Positions 1-8,286 are shown, counted from the first letter of the stretch. The stretch: 42,728 nucleotides of DNA from an uncultured bacterium (GCA_902776645.1 CACYQT010000026.1:1-42728), one strand, 5' to 3'. The notes: generated by a model not told the origin, from the sequence alone. A program made the numbers and translations.

Positions 1-632
1 CAGGTGTCCATACGTGCTTCCCAGCCGTCCTCGCAGAAGACGGTCTCGCTGGGGTTCTTCATGTCCTTCGACGTGGTGGCAGGGTACTCGTATTTCTTTG
101 CATTGTTGCAAGCGCTTGCAGTAGTGGGCGGGTTTTTCCCGCCGTCGAACCTATGCGCCTCCATGAACAGGCCCGGATAGCCGTAGGTTGAGTACTTCAG
201 ATAGTTGTCGAGGCCCGTGTAGAGGCCGTCAATGCTGCTGCTCGGGTAGTTGTCAACGGTCGTGGCCATCGGGCAGCCGAAGATCTTGATGTCGCCGATG
301 TAGCCGCGCATGCAGACCGCCCAGTAGATCTGATCTCTGGCATAGTCCGTGTGCTTGAAGGTGTCGAAGTTCTTCGGCCAGCCGCCGCCGTTGGCGTTGA
401 TGCTGACGGTGCCGTCGCCGTAGCCACTGTCCGGCATGGAGCCTTCATTGTCCGAAGCATACGTTCTCATGCTCGTGCCGATCTGCTTGAGGTTGCTTGT
501 GCAGCTGATGGCGAGGGCCTTGTTCCTTGCTTTCGCAAGGGCGGGGAGCAGCATGGCGGCGAGGATCGCGATGATCGCGATGACCACCAGGAGTTCAATC
601 AGCGTGAATTGAACCAGTTTCTTGCATTTCAT
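1..632 (-). CDS. Type II secretion/type IV pilin-like prepilin, C-terminus outside window
   Basis: The gene runs leftward off the window edge, so about 210 N-terminal residues are visible. The protein starts MKCKKLVQ and continues with the prepilin core [18 protein letters not shown], followed by [13 protein letters not shown] and NLKQIG. The Glu at position 5 of the mature core is present. The residue before the expected cleavage site is Gln, not the usual Gly. This N-terminus is typical of the very large prepilin-like families (DUF1559 and relatives) of Planctomycetota and Lentisphaerota; such proteins anchor by the hydrophobic helix and expose a globular domain. The start ATG is at 632, preceded on the minus strand by AAGGAG. 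The globular part has several Cys and Trp residues but no function I recognise. The family call is firm; the role (pseudopilin or surface protein) is open. Confidence 0.9.
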   Translation of the reverse strand, partial: MKCKKLVQFTLIELLVVIAIIAILAAMLLPALAKARNKALAISCTSNLKQIGTSMRTYASDNEGSMPDSGYGDGTVSINANGGGWPKNFDTFKHTDYARDQIYWAVCMRGYIGDIKIFGCPMATTVDNYPSSSIDGLYTGLDNYLKYSTYGYPGLFMEAHRFDGGKNPPTTASACNNAKKYEYPATTSKDMKNPSETVFCEDGWEARMDT

Positions 633-690
633 GGTTTTTTCTCCTTGTGAAGGGACTATTGATCTTTCAAACACAATTTTATAATTAACA

Positions 691-719
691 ATTGATAAAA
701 TTCCATTAGGATTGATAAA
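691..719 (-). promoter_or_regulatory. Pair of direct repeats upstream of the prepilin gene
   Basis: ATTGATAAA occurs at 691-699 and again at 711-719, exactly 20 bp apart, in the AT-rich leader between the prepilin start (632) and the terminator of the next gene (from about 795). Two helical turns of spacing would place both copies on the same DNA face, as for a regulator site. No convincing -35/-10 pair was found. The role is a guess. Confidence 0.25.
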
Positions 720-794
720 GATTAATATAACATGAAGCCATAGGGGATGCAAATGGAAAAAAGCGAGTTTTTTTTATAAAAATGCCCTTTTTTC

Positions 795-831
795 AAAAAA
801 AAGACTCTGGCGACGCAAAAGCCGCCAGAGC
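795..831 (-). terminator. Rho-independent terminator of the MATE/dehydrogenase unit
   Basis: On the minus strand CTCTGGCG pairs with CGCCAGAG (plus positions 805-812 and 823-830), with a further GC/GC pair inside the loop, and is followed by eight T. It lies about 30 bp past the stop codon of the dehydrogenase gene at 862. Confidence 0.88.
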
Positions 832-861
832 CGATTGAATTTCTGGAATTTCAAGAATTGC

Positions 862-2187
862 TTAGAGCTGGAAGTATCCTTTGGCGAAGACGGTGTCCAG
901 CATGGTGTCGAGATAGTCGAGCTCGTAGAGCATGTCGAGGCAGGTGTAGCGTTTGCGGATCATGCCCGCGACGGTGGCGGCGCGTTTGCAGCCGGCGACA
1001 TCCGTGCCGATGTCGGCGGGATTGACGGGGCAGCCGAGCAGTTCGAAGCGTGCGCGGAGTTCGTTGAACGGGATAAGCTGCTTCATGACGCGGTCGCGCA
1101 TGATGTCCCACTTTTCATAGATCAGCTGGCGGCGGGCGGCGAGCTTGTCGCCTTCAAGATTCTTGGAGAGGGCGATCTTGAGGGTGTCTTCATAGAACTG
1201 CGTGCCTTTGAGGAAGCCGGCGATCTGGGCTTCGCGCTGCGCGTTCGTCTTGCCGGGGCGTTTTTCCGTGAGGCGGCGGATGTCGGCGGCGGAGATCTTG
1301 AAGGTTTCCGTCATGAGAGCCGTGATGATCAGCGTGCCGAGGGCGACCTTGAAGCCGTGGGACGGGTTGACGCCGTCCTTCTTGAGGTCGTACATTTCCC
1401 ATGCGTGGCTGCAGAGATGCTCCGCTCCGGAGGCGGGGCGGGAGTCATGGTAGTACTGCATGGAGAAGCCGGTGGCGGCGAGGCCTTGGAAGAGGTCGGA
1501 CAATGGCTTGGACTTTCCTTCCTTGAGGCTCTGCGGGTCGGACAGCCATTCCTTCAGATTGGTCTGGACCATGCCCCATGCGCGTTCGTCGATGGGATGT
1601 TCGCCGAGGGCGTCCGCGATGAGCCAGTCCGCGCCGCCGGGGACTTTGGCCGCGAGATCCGCATAGCCGGAGGCGGTCATTTCGAAGGGGGCGGAGCTGA
1701 CGACGGCGTTGTCGGCGATGATGGCGAGCGGGGCGGCGCAGGGGACGGTCTTCTTGAAGCCGTTGACGACCATGGCGGCGCCGTAGGAGGTGTATCCGTC
1801 GACGGAGGCGGCGGTGGCGACGCAGAGGTAGCCGTCGCATTCAGCTTCCGTGGAGGAGAGCTTCGTCAAATCGTTGATGGTTCCGGAACCGACGGCGATG
1901 GGGGCCTTCCCCTTGACGATTTCGCGGAGTTTCGGAATGTAGCAGTAGTCGGCGTGGAGGGCGGGTTCGATCGGGAAGATGTACGGTTCGGCCTGCGGGA
2001 TGCCCGCGTCCTTCAGCAGCTGGGAGACCTTTTCACCGGCGGCCTTCCATGTGTTTTCGTCCGCGATGATGACGGCCGTCTTGCCGGGCCAGAGTTTTTT
2101 GACGTTTTCGGGGACGTCTTTCAGGACGTTGTCGCCGAGCACGCAGAGTTTGGTCTGAAGACCTTCGGGAATTGCGATGATGCCCAT
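862..2187 (-). CDS. sn-glycerol-1-phosphate dehydrogenase-like enzyme (AraM/EgsA type)
   Basis: A 441-residue protein of the metal-dependent dehydrogenase superfamily that includes AraM/EgsA, which reduces dihydroxyacetone phosphate to sn-glycerol-1-phosphate with NAD(P)H. Visible landmarks are the nucleotide-binding stretch AVGSGTINDLTK (about residues 98-109), and three likely metal ligands in family context: Asp177 in GYADLAAK, His257 in GAEHLCSHAWEM and His277 in PSHGFK. The start MGIIAIPEG at 2187 is chosen because AAAGGAAG lies just upstream; the longer open frame to 2484 would overlap the upstream MATE gene and has unrelated composition. It is the second gene of a minus-strand unit, 38 bp after the MATE stop. 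The fit to AraM is good, but a different polyol-phosphate substrate cannot be excluded from sequence alone. Confidence 0.85.
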   Translation of the reverse strand: MGIIAIPEGLQTKLCVLGDNVLKDVPENVKKLWPGKTAVIIADENTWKAAGEKVSQLLKDAGIPQAEPYIFPIEPALHADYCYIPKLREIVKGKAPIAVGSGTINDLTKLSSTEAECDGYLCVATAASVDGYTSYGAAMVVNGFKKTVPCAAPLAIIADNAVVSSAPFEMTASGYADLAAKVPGGADWLIADALGEHPIDERAWGMVQTNLKEWLSDPQSLKEGKSKPLSDLFQGLAATGFSMQYYHDSRPASGAEHLCSHAWEMYDLKKDGVNPSHGFKVALGTLIITALMTETFKISAADIRRLTEKRPGKTNAQREAQIAGFLKGTQFYEDTLKIALSKNLEGDKLAARRQLIYEKWDIMRDRVMKQLIPFNELRARFELLGCPVNPADIGTDVAGCKRAATVAGMIRKRYTCLDMLYELDYLDTMLDTVFAKGYFQL

Positions 2188-2225
2188 GATTTGCTTCCTT
2201 TTGTGGTTGTGGCGCGGCCTGTTGG

Positions 2226-3590
2226 CTACGCCGTTTGTTTTGGTCTGGTGAGGTTTTTCATCCAGTTGAAACTGTTTATCTTGACAAATGCGACGAAGCA
2301 TTTGAGAACCTGGTCGGAGAGCAGGCAGGCGTAGACGACCCACGGCGGCGCGTGCAGCCAGTGCATCGCGATGAAGGCCGACGGGAGGACGACGCAGAAG
2401 ACGAAGAACGTGTCGTTCTTGAAGACGAACGACGTGTCGCCGCCGGATTTGACGAGGCCCATGAGGCATGGGCCTTGATAGCAACCGAAGGCGATGATGA
2501 CGACGAGCACGCGCATCATGCTGTCGATGATGGCCCGTGTCTCAGGCTCGAGCTTGTAGCATTTCAGGAAGATTTCGTTGCCGAAGAAGACGGTCGCGCC
2601 GAGGCACAGGCCGATGAAGCAGAAGATGGCCTGCATCGTCCTGGCCTGCGTCTTCATCTTTTCGAATTCGCCCGCGCCGATGGTCTTGCCCGTCATGATG
2701 CCGGTGGCGGCGGCGAGTCCGAAGACGCCGACATGGAGGAACTGGTACAGCGTGCCGACAATGGAGATGGACGCGAGGACGGCTCCGCCCATGCGGCCGA
2801 TGATGGCCGTCTGGCAGAATTGGTTGACGGCCCATGTGACCTGTCCCGCCATGAGCGGCGTGCCGTATTTGATCAGATCGTGGAAGATGTCCGGATCCCA
2901 GCGTTTGAAATCCGGAAGACGCATTTTCAGATTCGGATCAAAATAACGCACGAAGATGGCGACGACGGCCAGTTCGATGAACCGCGCGATGAAGGTGGCG
3001 ATGGCTGCGCCGCGGACTTCCATGCGCGGGAATCCGCAGTTGCCGAAGATCAGCAGATAGTTGAGAACGACGTTGACGAAGAGGGCGACCATGGAGTTGA
3101 TGAGGCCGATGCGCACCATTTCGACGGAGCGCATGGCGCACAGCAGCGTCATGCTGATGCCGAAGACGAGATAGGAGACGGCGAGAATGCGCAGGTATGC
3201 CGCGCAGCAGCGGATGATGTCCGGATGATCCGTGATGAGTCCGACGAACCACTCGGGGAGGAAGAACGCGATGAAGGCCATGGGGGCCGTCACGACGAAC
3301 GTCAGCCGCAGGGCGATGGAGATGACGTCCTTTATGTGGTCCGTGTCGCGTTTCCCCCAGTATTGCGACGACAGGATGATGAGCGCGCTTTCGACGCCGA
3401 AGAGGATGATCTGCAGGACGCCTTGGACCTTCGTGCCGATGTGCAGGGCGGCGATCGGCACTTCGCCCAGCTGCCCGATCATGATGTTGTCCGCCAGCGA
3501 GACACCGAAGGAGATGACGTTCTGGAGGATGATTGGAACCGCCAGGACGATCAGATTCTTGTAGAATGACTTGTCTCTTACCCAGAACAT
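2226..3590 (-). CDS. MATE-family multidrug/toxin efflux transporter
   Basis: A 454-residue polytopic membrane protein with about twelve hydrophobic segments, the usual size of a MATE exporter. These are Na+ or H+ antiporters that expel cationic drugs or metabolites. Typical features are the N-terminal run NLIVLAVPIILQN, the segment SLADNIMIGQLG, and the second-half equivalent around QFCQTAIIGRMGG, reflecting the two six-helix halves. The start MFWVRDKSFYKN at 3590 places the first helix where the family expects it, but no good ribosome site is visible. Starts at 3641 (ATG) or 3647 (TTG) would add about 17-19 mostly basic residues. It is followed after 38 bp by the dehydrogenase gene, so the two are probably co-transcribed. 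The transported substrate is unknown. Confidence 0.93.
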   Translation of the reverse strand: MFWVRDKSFYKNLIVLAVPIILQNVISFGVSLADNIMIGQLGEVPIAALHIGTKVQGVLQIILFGVESALIILSSQYWGKRDTDHIKDVISIALRLTFVVTAPMAFIAFFLPEWFVGLITDHPDIIRCCAAYLRILAVSYLVFGISMTLLCAMRSVEMVRIGLINSMVALFVNVVLNYLLIFGNCGFPRMEVRGAAIATFIARFIELAVVAIFVRYFDPNLKMRLPDFKRWDPDIFHDLIKYGTPLMAGQVTWAVNQFCQTAIIGRMGGAVLASISIVGTLYQFLHVGVFGLAAATGIMTGKTIGAGEFEKMKTQARTMQAIFCFIGLCLGATVFFGNEIFLKCYKLEPETRAIIDSMMRVLVVIIAFGCYQGPCLMGLVKSGGDTSFVFKNDTFFVFCVVLPSAFIAMHWLHAPPWVVYACLLSDQVLKCFVAFVKINSFNWMKNLTRPKQTA

Positions 3591-3749
3591 ATCGTGACAG
3601 ATGAAACGAGAGGAAATCCGCCGTTCGCGGCGGACGGACATAATCAACCACTATTTAGAGTAATATCAGATTCCGCAAAGTCAATGACGGCGATGATTTT
3701 ATCTTGTGTCAAAGCGGGGCGCGGCGTGAAAAAAGCGTCTGTCCGGCGG

Positions 3750-3777
3750 TTGTATTGGACGAAGGGGACTTTATATT
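3750..3777 (+). promoter_or_regulatory. Candidate sigma-70-type promoter for phosphofructokinase
   Basis: TTGTAT (3750-3755) and TATATT (3772-3777) are separated by 16 bp, about 45 bp before the start codon of the phosphofructokinase gene, in the 231-bp region between it and the divergent MATE gene. Confidence 0.35.
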
Positions 3778-3821
3778 GTAAGAAGTCGGATTTCGTTTTT
3801 TTTGCCAAAAGGAGATAATCG

Positions 3822-5174
3822 ATGCTTCCCAACAATATGTCGTTTGATTTGGAACAACTGACGGAAATGGATTTCAACGTGCGGCGGGTCGGCGAACCGA
3901 AACTGGATTCCACGCTGAAGGACGCGATTTTCGTCGATGATTCGGAACGTGTTGCCTATTGCACGGATCCGATGTTGAACGACAAGCTGCGCAAGGCGGG
4001 CAAGCCGGTTCCGACGTTTGTCGCCGCCGGGCCGCGAAAGAAAATTTACCATGATGCGAAGTGGAGCCATGCGGCCATCGTGACATGCGGCGGCATCTGC
4101 CCCGGTCTGAACGATGTCATCAAGGCGCTCGTCAATACCTTATACTATATATATGGCGTCGACAGCATCTACGGCATCCGCTACGGCTACCAGGGGCTTG
4201 TTCCGGACAGCCCCGTGAAGCCGATTGATTTGGATCCGGACTTTGTCGACGACATCCATACGGAGGGCGGCACGATTCTGGGGTCCTCCCGCGGGGAGCA
4301 GTCAGTGGAGAAAATCGTCGAAACGCTGGAACGCAAGAACATCAACATGCTGTTCACCATCGGCGGCGACGGGACGCAGCGGGGCGCCCACGCCATCGTG
4401 GAGGAAATCGCGAAGCACAATCTGCCGATCAGCGTCATCGGCGTGCCGAAAACCATCGACAACGACTTGAACTTCATGGACAAGACCTTCGGTTTCGAGA
4501 CGGCCGTCGAGGCGGCGGCGCCGATCATCGGCTGCGCCCACAACGAGGCGAAGGCCGCCTACAACGGCATCGGCCTCGTCAAACTGATGGGACGCGACTC
4601 CGGCTTTATCGCCGCGACGTCCGCCTTGGCGAACAGCGTCGTCAATTTCTGCCTGATCCCGGAGGTCCAGTTCGAGCTGGAAGGAGAAACGGGCCTTCTG
4701 GCGGCGTTGGAACGCCGTTTGACGAGCAAGGACAAGCATCATGCGGTGATCGTCGTCGCGGAAGGCGCGGGGCAGAACTTGATCACTGGCGGAAAGAGCG
4801 AGAAGGACGCTTCCGGCAATGTCCTGCACAAGGATATCGGCACGTTCCTGCGCGACGAAATCAAGGCGTACTTCAAGAAGAAGGGCATCGAGCATTCCGT
4901 GAAATACATCGATCCGAGCTACATCATCCGCAGCCTGCCCGCGACGGGAATCGACTCGACCTTCTGCCTGCATCTCGCCCAGCATGCCGTCCATGCCGCC
5001 ATGGCGGGCATGACGGACGTGGTCGTCGGCAACTGGAACGGCTACTTCACCTACGTGCCGATTCCGCTGGCGACCATCAAACGCCGTCAGATCGACCCGC
5101 AGGGACAGCTGTGGCAGAGCGTCCTTCTGACGACGCGGCAGAACAAATACGGTTTCATTGAAAGTATTAAATAA
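3822..5174 (+). CDS. 6-phosphofructokinase, group with GGDGT/PKTIDND signature
   Basis: A 450-residue PFK-A superfamily enzyme phosphorylating fructose 6-phosphate in glycolysis. Landmarks are GGICPGLNDVI (90-100), GGDGTQRGA (181-189), PKTIDND (209-215) with the catalytic Asp213, and MGRDSGF. The residue after GGD is Gly184, as in ATP-using enzymes (PPi enzymes usually have Asp there), while Lys210 in PKTIDND is the residue seen in PPi enzymes and in long ATP-using enzymes such as those of trypanosomes. With a 90-residue N-terminal extension and overall length near 450, it fits the long ATP-dependent plant/trypanosome-like group best. The ATG at 3822 follows AAAGGAG with 7-bp spacing. gcvH follows after 32 bp, likely on the same transcript. 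Confidence 0.93.
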   Translation: MLPNNMSFDLEQLTEMDFNVRRVGEPKLDSTLKDAIFVDDSERVAYCTDPMLNDKLRKAGKPVPTFVAAGPRKKIYHDAKWSHAAIVTCGGICPGLNDVIKALVNTLYYIYGVDSIYGIRYGYQGLVPDSPVKPIDLDPDFVDDIHTEGGTILGSSRGEQSVEKIVETLERKNINMLFTIGGDGTQRGAHAIVEEIAKHNLPISVIGVPKTIDNDLNFMDKTFGFETAVEAAAPIIGCAHNEAKAAYNGIGLVKLMGRDSGFIAATSALANSVVNFCLIPEVQFELEGETGLLAALERRLTSKDKHHAVIVVAEGAGQNLITGGKSEKDASGNVLHKDIGTFLRDEIKAYFKKKGIEHSVKYIDPSYIIRSLPATGIDSTFCLHLAQHAVHAAMAGMTDVVVGNWNGYFTYVPIPLATIKRRQIDPQGQLWQSVLLTTRQNKYGFIESIK

Positions 5175-5206
5175 AATAAAGGTAAAGGAAGTCAAAGGAA
5201 AATCGC

Positions 5207-5575
5207 ATGAAATACTACAGCGAAGAACATCAGTGGGTTGAAATCGAAGGCGGCAAGGCGCGGATCGGCATCACGAAATTCGCGGCGGACGAACTGGGCG
5301 AGCTGAGCTATGTCGAACTGCCGTCCGTCGGGAGCGTTTTCAAGCAGGGCGACTCCCTGTGCGTCGTGGAGTCGGTGAAAGCCGCCAGCGACGTGTTCAT
5401 GCCGATTGGCGGAAAGATCGTCGAAGTGAACACGGAACTGGAGCAGAAGCCGGAGCTTGTCAACGAAGACGCGGAGGGCGAGGGATGGATCTGCATAGCG
5501 TCGGATGTGAACGCGGATGAACTGGCGAAATTGATGGACGAGGAGAAGTATTTGGCCAGTTTGAAGGGAAAATGA
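5207..5575 (+). CDS. gcvH: Glycine cleavage system H protein
   Basis: A 122-residue lipoyl-carrier protein that shuttles the aminomethyl group between the P, T and L proteins of the glycine cleavage system. The lipoylation motif ESVKAASDV is intact, with lipoyl-Lys58, and the N-terminal EEHQWVEIEG and the segment GITKFAADELGELSYVELP match the family closely along its full length. The start is preceded by AAAGGAAAA. It lies 32 bp after the phosphofructokinase gene. No gcvP, gcvT, lpd or lipoyl-attachment gene is nearby, so this is an orphan copy in this window; H-like proteins without partners can also act as lipoyl relays. Confidence 0.96.
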   Translation: MKYYSEEHQWVEIEGGKARIGITKFAADELGELSYVELPSVGSVFKQGDSLCVVESVKAASDVFMPIGGKIVEVNTELEQKPELVNEDAEGEGWICIASDVNADELAKLMDEEKYLASLKGK

Positions 5576-5628
5576 CGCGAAAATATTAAAATAAGGTTAA
5601 AAAATCACGGGAAAAACGTTTTTTTATC

Positions 5629-5658
5629 TTGAAAATATTTGCGCAACGGCCATATAAG
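5629..5658 (+). promoter_or_regulatory. Candidate promoter of the first paralogous membrane protein
   Basis: TTGAAA (5629-5634) and TATAAG (5653-5658) are spaced by 18 bp in the AT-rich 173-bp gap between gcvH and the gene at 5749. A second weaker TTGATA lies at 5666. A run of T precedes both, which may also serve as a weak end for the gcvH transcript. Confidence 0.35.
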
Positions 5659-5748
5659 TGATACTTTGATATAAACTCATATTTTTGTATTTAGTATATT
5701 AAAAAGTAAAAGTCACTCGGTTTAGTAGAACACAAGGAGAAACAGATT

Positions 5749-6516
5749 ATGCAGATGATCGCAATCATTGGCGCCGTCGTGTCCGGTATCGTGATGTGGA
5801 TTGGTAACACCAACTACAAGAAAGGCGCGGCCTGGGGCCAGCCCGTCGCCATCGCGTTTGGTGTGATCGCCATCGCCATGGGTATCTGGGCCATGACGCT
5901 GAACGGCGGCAACGCCGGTGCCGTCAACAAGGAAATCGGTTATCAGAAAGTCCGTGCCGAGAAGCTCGGCAAGTACATCGCCGCCAACTTCGCGGACAAG
6001 AAGATCCTCGTCCTGACCAGCGCCGAATACAAAGACGGTGCAGGCAACCTCGTCCCGAACCACCTCCTCGAAGGTCTGAAGAAAGGCCTCGGCAGCGTTT
6101 CCTGCGATGTTCTCGCCCGCCCCGTTCCGGAAGGCGACGAAGCCATGGAAGAAATGGAATGGCGCTTCAAGCACCTCGCCAACCTGTTTGAAGGCAAGGA
6201 CAACAAAGGCAACGCCATCTCCGGTTACTCCCCCGTCGGCGACTTCGACCTGCTGATCACCACGATCGGTCTGCCGGAAGACACCTTCAAGGGCGGCAAG
6301 GGCCAGGGCAAACTGGCCGGCAAGTCCATCGCCTTCGTGCAGGGCTACACCGAACGCTGGGGCGCCATGTTCAAGAACAAGACCATCGTCGCCGCCGTTC
6401 TCGACAAGCCGTATCCGGGCGAAAGCGACAAGGCTGGTCTGGCGAACTGGGAACAGAATCCTCCGTCGGATATGGAAAAGGCCTTCGACGTCCGCTACAC
6501 CCTGAAGACCAACTAA
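5749..6516 (+). CDS. Membrane-anchored protein of unknown function, paralogue A
   Basis: A 255-residue protein I do not recognise as a named family. Two hydrophobic segments (about residues 2-19 and 33-50) are followed by a soluble alpha/beta-looking domain. That domain has the blocks GKYIAANFADKKILVLTS, LLEGLKKGLG, FDLLITTIGLP and LAGKSIAFVQGY...TIVAAVLDKP, which look like alternating strands and helices of a Rossmann-like or periplasmic-binding-like fold. The next gene (6647-7534) has the same layout and matching blocks (GRYLADKQAGKRCVIL, LVEGLDKKL, FDLLISCVPLP, LAGRKLALLGGY...AVVAAVTFKP), so the two are tandem duplicates that have diverged strongly. The start at 5749 follows AAGGAGA. The codons are strongly biased to C-ending synonymous forms, like the pilus genes further on, which suggests high expression. 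Function is unknown. Confidence 0.85.
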   Translation: MQMIAIIGAVVSGIVMWIGNTNYKKGAAWGQPVAIAFGVIAIAMGIWAMTLNGGNAGAVNKEIGYQKVRAEKLGKYIAANFADKKILVLTSAEYKDGAGNLVPNHLLEGLKKGLGSVSCDVLARPVPEGDEAMEEMEWRFKHLANLFEGKDNKGNAISGYSPVGDFDLLITTIGLPEDTFKGGKGQGKLAGKSIAFVQGYTERWGAMFKNKTIVAAVLDKPYPGESDKAGLANWEQNPPSDMEKAFDVRYTLKTN

Positions 6517-6551
6517 TCTTCTAAGTATCGGCAAATAAAGCCAAATGAAAG

Positions 6552-6587
6552 ACAACCCCGTCGGTTTACCCAATCGGACGGGGTTGT
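6552..6587 (+). terminator. Hairpin between the two paralogues, probable terminator or attenuator
   Basis: ACAACCCCGTC (6552-6562) pairs perfectly over 11 bp with GACGGGGTTGT (6577-6587), with a 14-base loop. The sequence after it (TGAGTTT) is only weakly T-rich, so partial termination with read-through into the second paralogue is possible. Confidence 0.6.
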
Positions 6588-6646
6588 TGAGTTTAAAGGC
6601 GATTCCATCTTTTCGCATGGGACGCCGTGGAATGCAGAGGAAGCCG

Positions 6647-7534
6647 ATGAATTCGATTTCTTTTTTGTTCTTGCTTCTGGCGATCGTGGCGACGGCGGTC
6701 AACATCTTCCTGTTCGCGCATTATGGCGTTGACGGTTTCAGGCCGTCTGGGCTTGCGTTGCGCGCCATTCTGCTGCTGGTCGCCATCGTCGGCATCGTGA
6801 TGGCATTGCGGTATCGTTCGTATGACGCGTTCAGAAATCCGAAACAACGTCTGGCCAATTGGCTGCGGCAGTGGTCTTTTGAAAGCGACAAGTTCGACGC
6901 CATCCATCTGGAATGGGCCTACCAGCGGATGCAGGCGCGTGTCATGGGGCGCTATCTGGCGGACAAGCAGGCCGGAAAGCGTTGTGTGATTCTGCGTGAG
7001 CCGATCATGAAGGACGTGGCCGGCAAGGAGAGCGTCAATCCCGCCTTCGACGGCCTTGTCGAAGGGCTTGACAAGAAGCTTGAAATTGTCAAGGTGTTGG
7101 AAATCGGTGTCTTGAAGAAGCCTGAACCTCTGCCGGAAGGCGAAGAGGAGCCTGTCGTGACAGGCTTGAAGGACGAAACATGGACGGCGGCGGATTTGGA
7201 TGAGCTGCTGGCAGACGCCGGCGAGTTTGATTTGCTCATCAGCTGCGTGCCGTTGCCGGCGGACGTCGTCGACAAGAGCGGCCGGTTCACCATGCCCAGT
7301 CTGGCGGGACGGAAGCTTGCGTTGCTCGGAGGATATTCCAAAGAATACGACAGAGCCTTGGAAGACGGCGCCGTCGTGGCCGCCGTGACGTTCAAGCCGA
7401 ACTGCCGTTTTGACGAGAAGGATATTCCGGAAGACGACCAGAAGGCGTTTGAGAAACGCTATCTGCTTCTTGAAGGCGGGCCGCGCGTGGAAACGCCGCC
7501 GGAACTGCCGCCAGTGCCGCCGACGGTGGAATGA
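6647..7534 (+). CDS. Membrane-anchored protein of unknown function, paralogue B
   Basis: A 295-residue protein with two N-terminal hydrophobic segments (about 5-27 and 36-55) and a soluble domain that repeats the motif order of the protein encoded just upstream. The domain carries an extra acidic, Pro-rich insertion (LPEGEEEPVV, then ADLDELLADAGEFD) and a C-terminal Pro/Glu tail (ELPPVPPTVE). The start is set at 6647 (MNSISFLF) because GAGG lies 7 bp upstream; the frame is open back to 6545, but that extension runs through the hairpin at 6552-6587 and would add 34 residues with no matching part in the paralogue. The next gene starts 47 bp downstream. Function is unknown; a paired envelope role with the upstream paralogue is inference. 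Confidence 0.8.
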   Translation: MNSISFLFLLLAIVATAVNIFLFAHYGVDGFRPSGLALRAILLLVAIVGIVMALRYRSYDAFRNPKQRLANWLRQWSFESDKFDAIHLEWAYQRMQARVMGRYLADKQAGKRCVILREPIMKDVAGKESVNPAFDGLVEGLDKKLEIVKVLEIGVLKKPEPLPEGEEEPVVTGLKDETWTAADLDELLADAGEFDLLISCVPLPADVVDKSGRFTMPSLAGRKLALLGGYSKEYDRALEDGAVVAAVTFKPNCRFDEKDIPEDDQKAFEKRYLLLEGGPRVETPPELPPVPPTVE

Positions 7535-7581
7535 TTCCGCCGGACGGTCCCTTGAATCCCATAACTCCCATAATAAGAAAT

Positions 7582-8286
7582 ATGAAGCTTCATTTTTTGC
7601 GAGAACAAGTCTGGCGGGCGAACATGCAGTTGCCGCAGGATGGGCTGGTTTTCCGCACATGGGGCAATGTCAGCGGTTTGGACAAGGCCAGCGGCGTCCT
7701 CGCGATCAAGCCGAGCGGCGTCCCGTATGGCGAACTGTCAGCCGAAAACATGGTTCTTGTCGATTTGGACGGGCATGTGGTGGAAGGCGATCTGAATCCG
7801 TCGTCCGATCTGGCGACGCATCTGGCCTTGTACCGCGCATGGCCGGAGATTGGCGGCGTGGCCCATACGCACAGCCTTGCGGCGACGTCGTTCGCGCAGG
7901 CCAGACGCGCCATTCCGTGCTACGGGACGACGCATGCGGATTATTTCCACGGCACCGTGCCGTGCACACGGCCGTTGACGGAAAGCGAAATCAACGACGC
8001 CTATGAGGCCCATACGGGCGATGTCATCGTGGAGACTTTCGCGGAAGGGCGGCTGAATCCGTTGCACATTCCCGCCGTGCTTGTGTCATGCCATGGGCCG
8101 TTCACATGGGGGAAGGACGCGATGGCCGCGGCGGACAACGCGGCCTATCTGGAGATGGTCGCGAAGCTGGCGTTGGACACGCTGGCCCTTTCGCCGGACT
8201 GTCCTCCTGCGGACAGATTCCTGCTGGACAAGCATTTCCTGCGGAAGCATGGGCCAAACGCCTACTACGGGCAGGGAAAGCATTGA
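7582..8286 (+). CDS. araD: L-ribulose-5-phosphate 4-epimerase
   Basis: A 234-residue class II aldolase/epimerase family member, the same length as AraD, UlaF and SgbE (about 230). It converts L-ribulose 5-phosphate to D-xylulose 5-phosphate, feeding L-arabinose or L-ascorbate carbon into the pentose phosphate pathway. Family blocks seen in order: FRTWGNVSGLD, IKPSGVPY, SSDLATHLALYRAWPEIGG with VAHTHS (two zinc-binding His), CYGTTHADYFHG, and SCHGPFTWGK with the third His. The start MKLHFLREQ at 7582 is favoured because it matches the usual family N-terminus; the frame is open to 7531 but that overlaps the previous stop. No araA, araB or ula genes are in the window, so the pathway served is not clear. 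Confidence 0.92.
   Translation: MKLHFLREQVWRANMQLPQDGLVFRTWGNVSGLDKASGVLAIKPSGVPYGELSAENMVLVDLDGHVVEGDLNPSSDLATHLALYRAWPEIGGVAHTHSLAATSFAQARRAIPCYGTTHADYFHGTVPCTRPLTESEINDAYEAHTGDVIVETFAEGRLNPLHIPAVLVSCHGPFTWGKDAMAAADNAAYLEMVAKLALDTLALSPDCPPADRFLLDKHFLRKHGPNAYYGQGKH

Noticed and set aside
835..2334. Plus-strand open frame of 499 codons opposite the dehydrogenase gene
   Set aside because: The minus strand encodes a complete enzyme with metal-ligand motifs and its own terminator; the plus-strand translation is a low-complexity shadow.
6545..6646. 34-residue N-terminal extension of paralogue B
   Set aside because: It runs through the hairpin 6552-6587, has no counterpart in the paralogue, and the ATG at 6647 has a better ribosome site.
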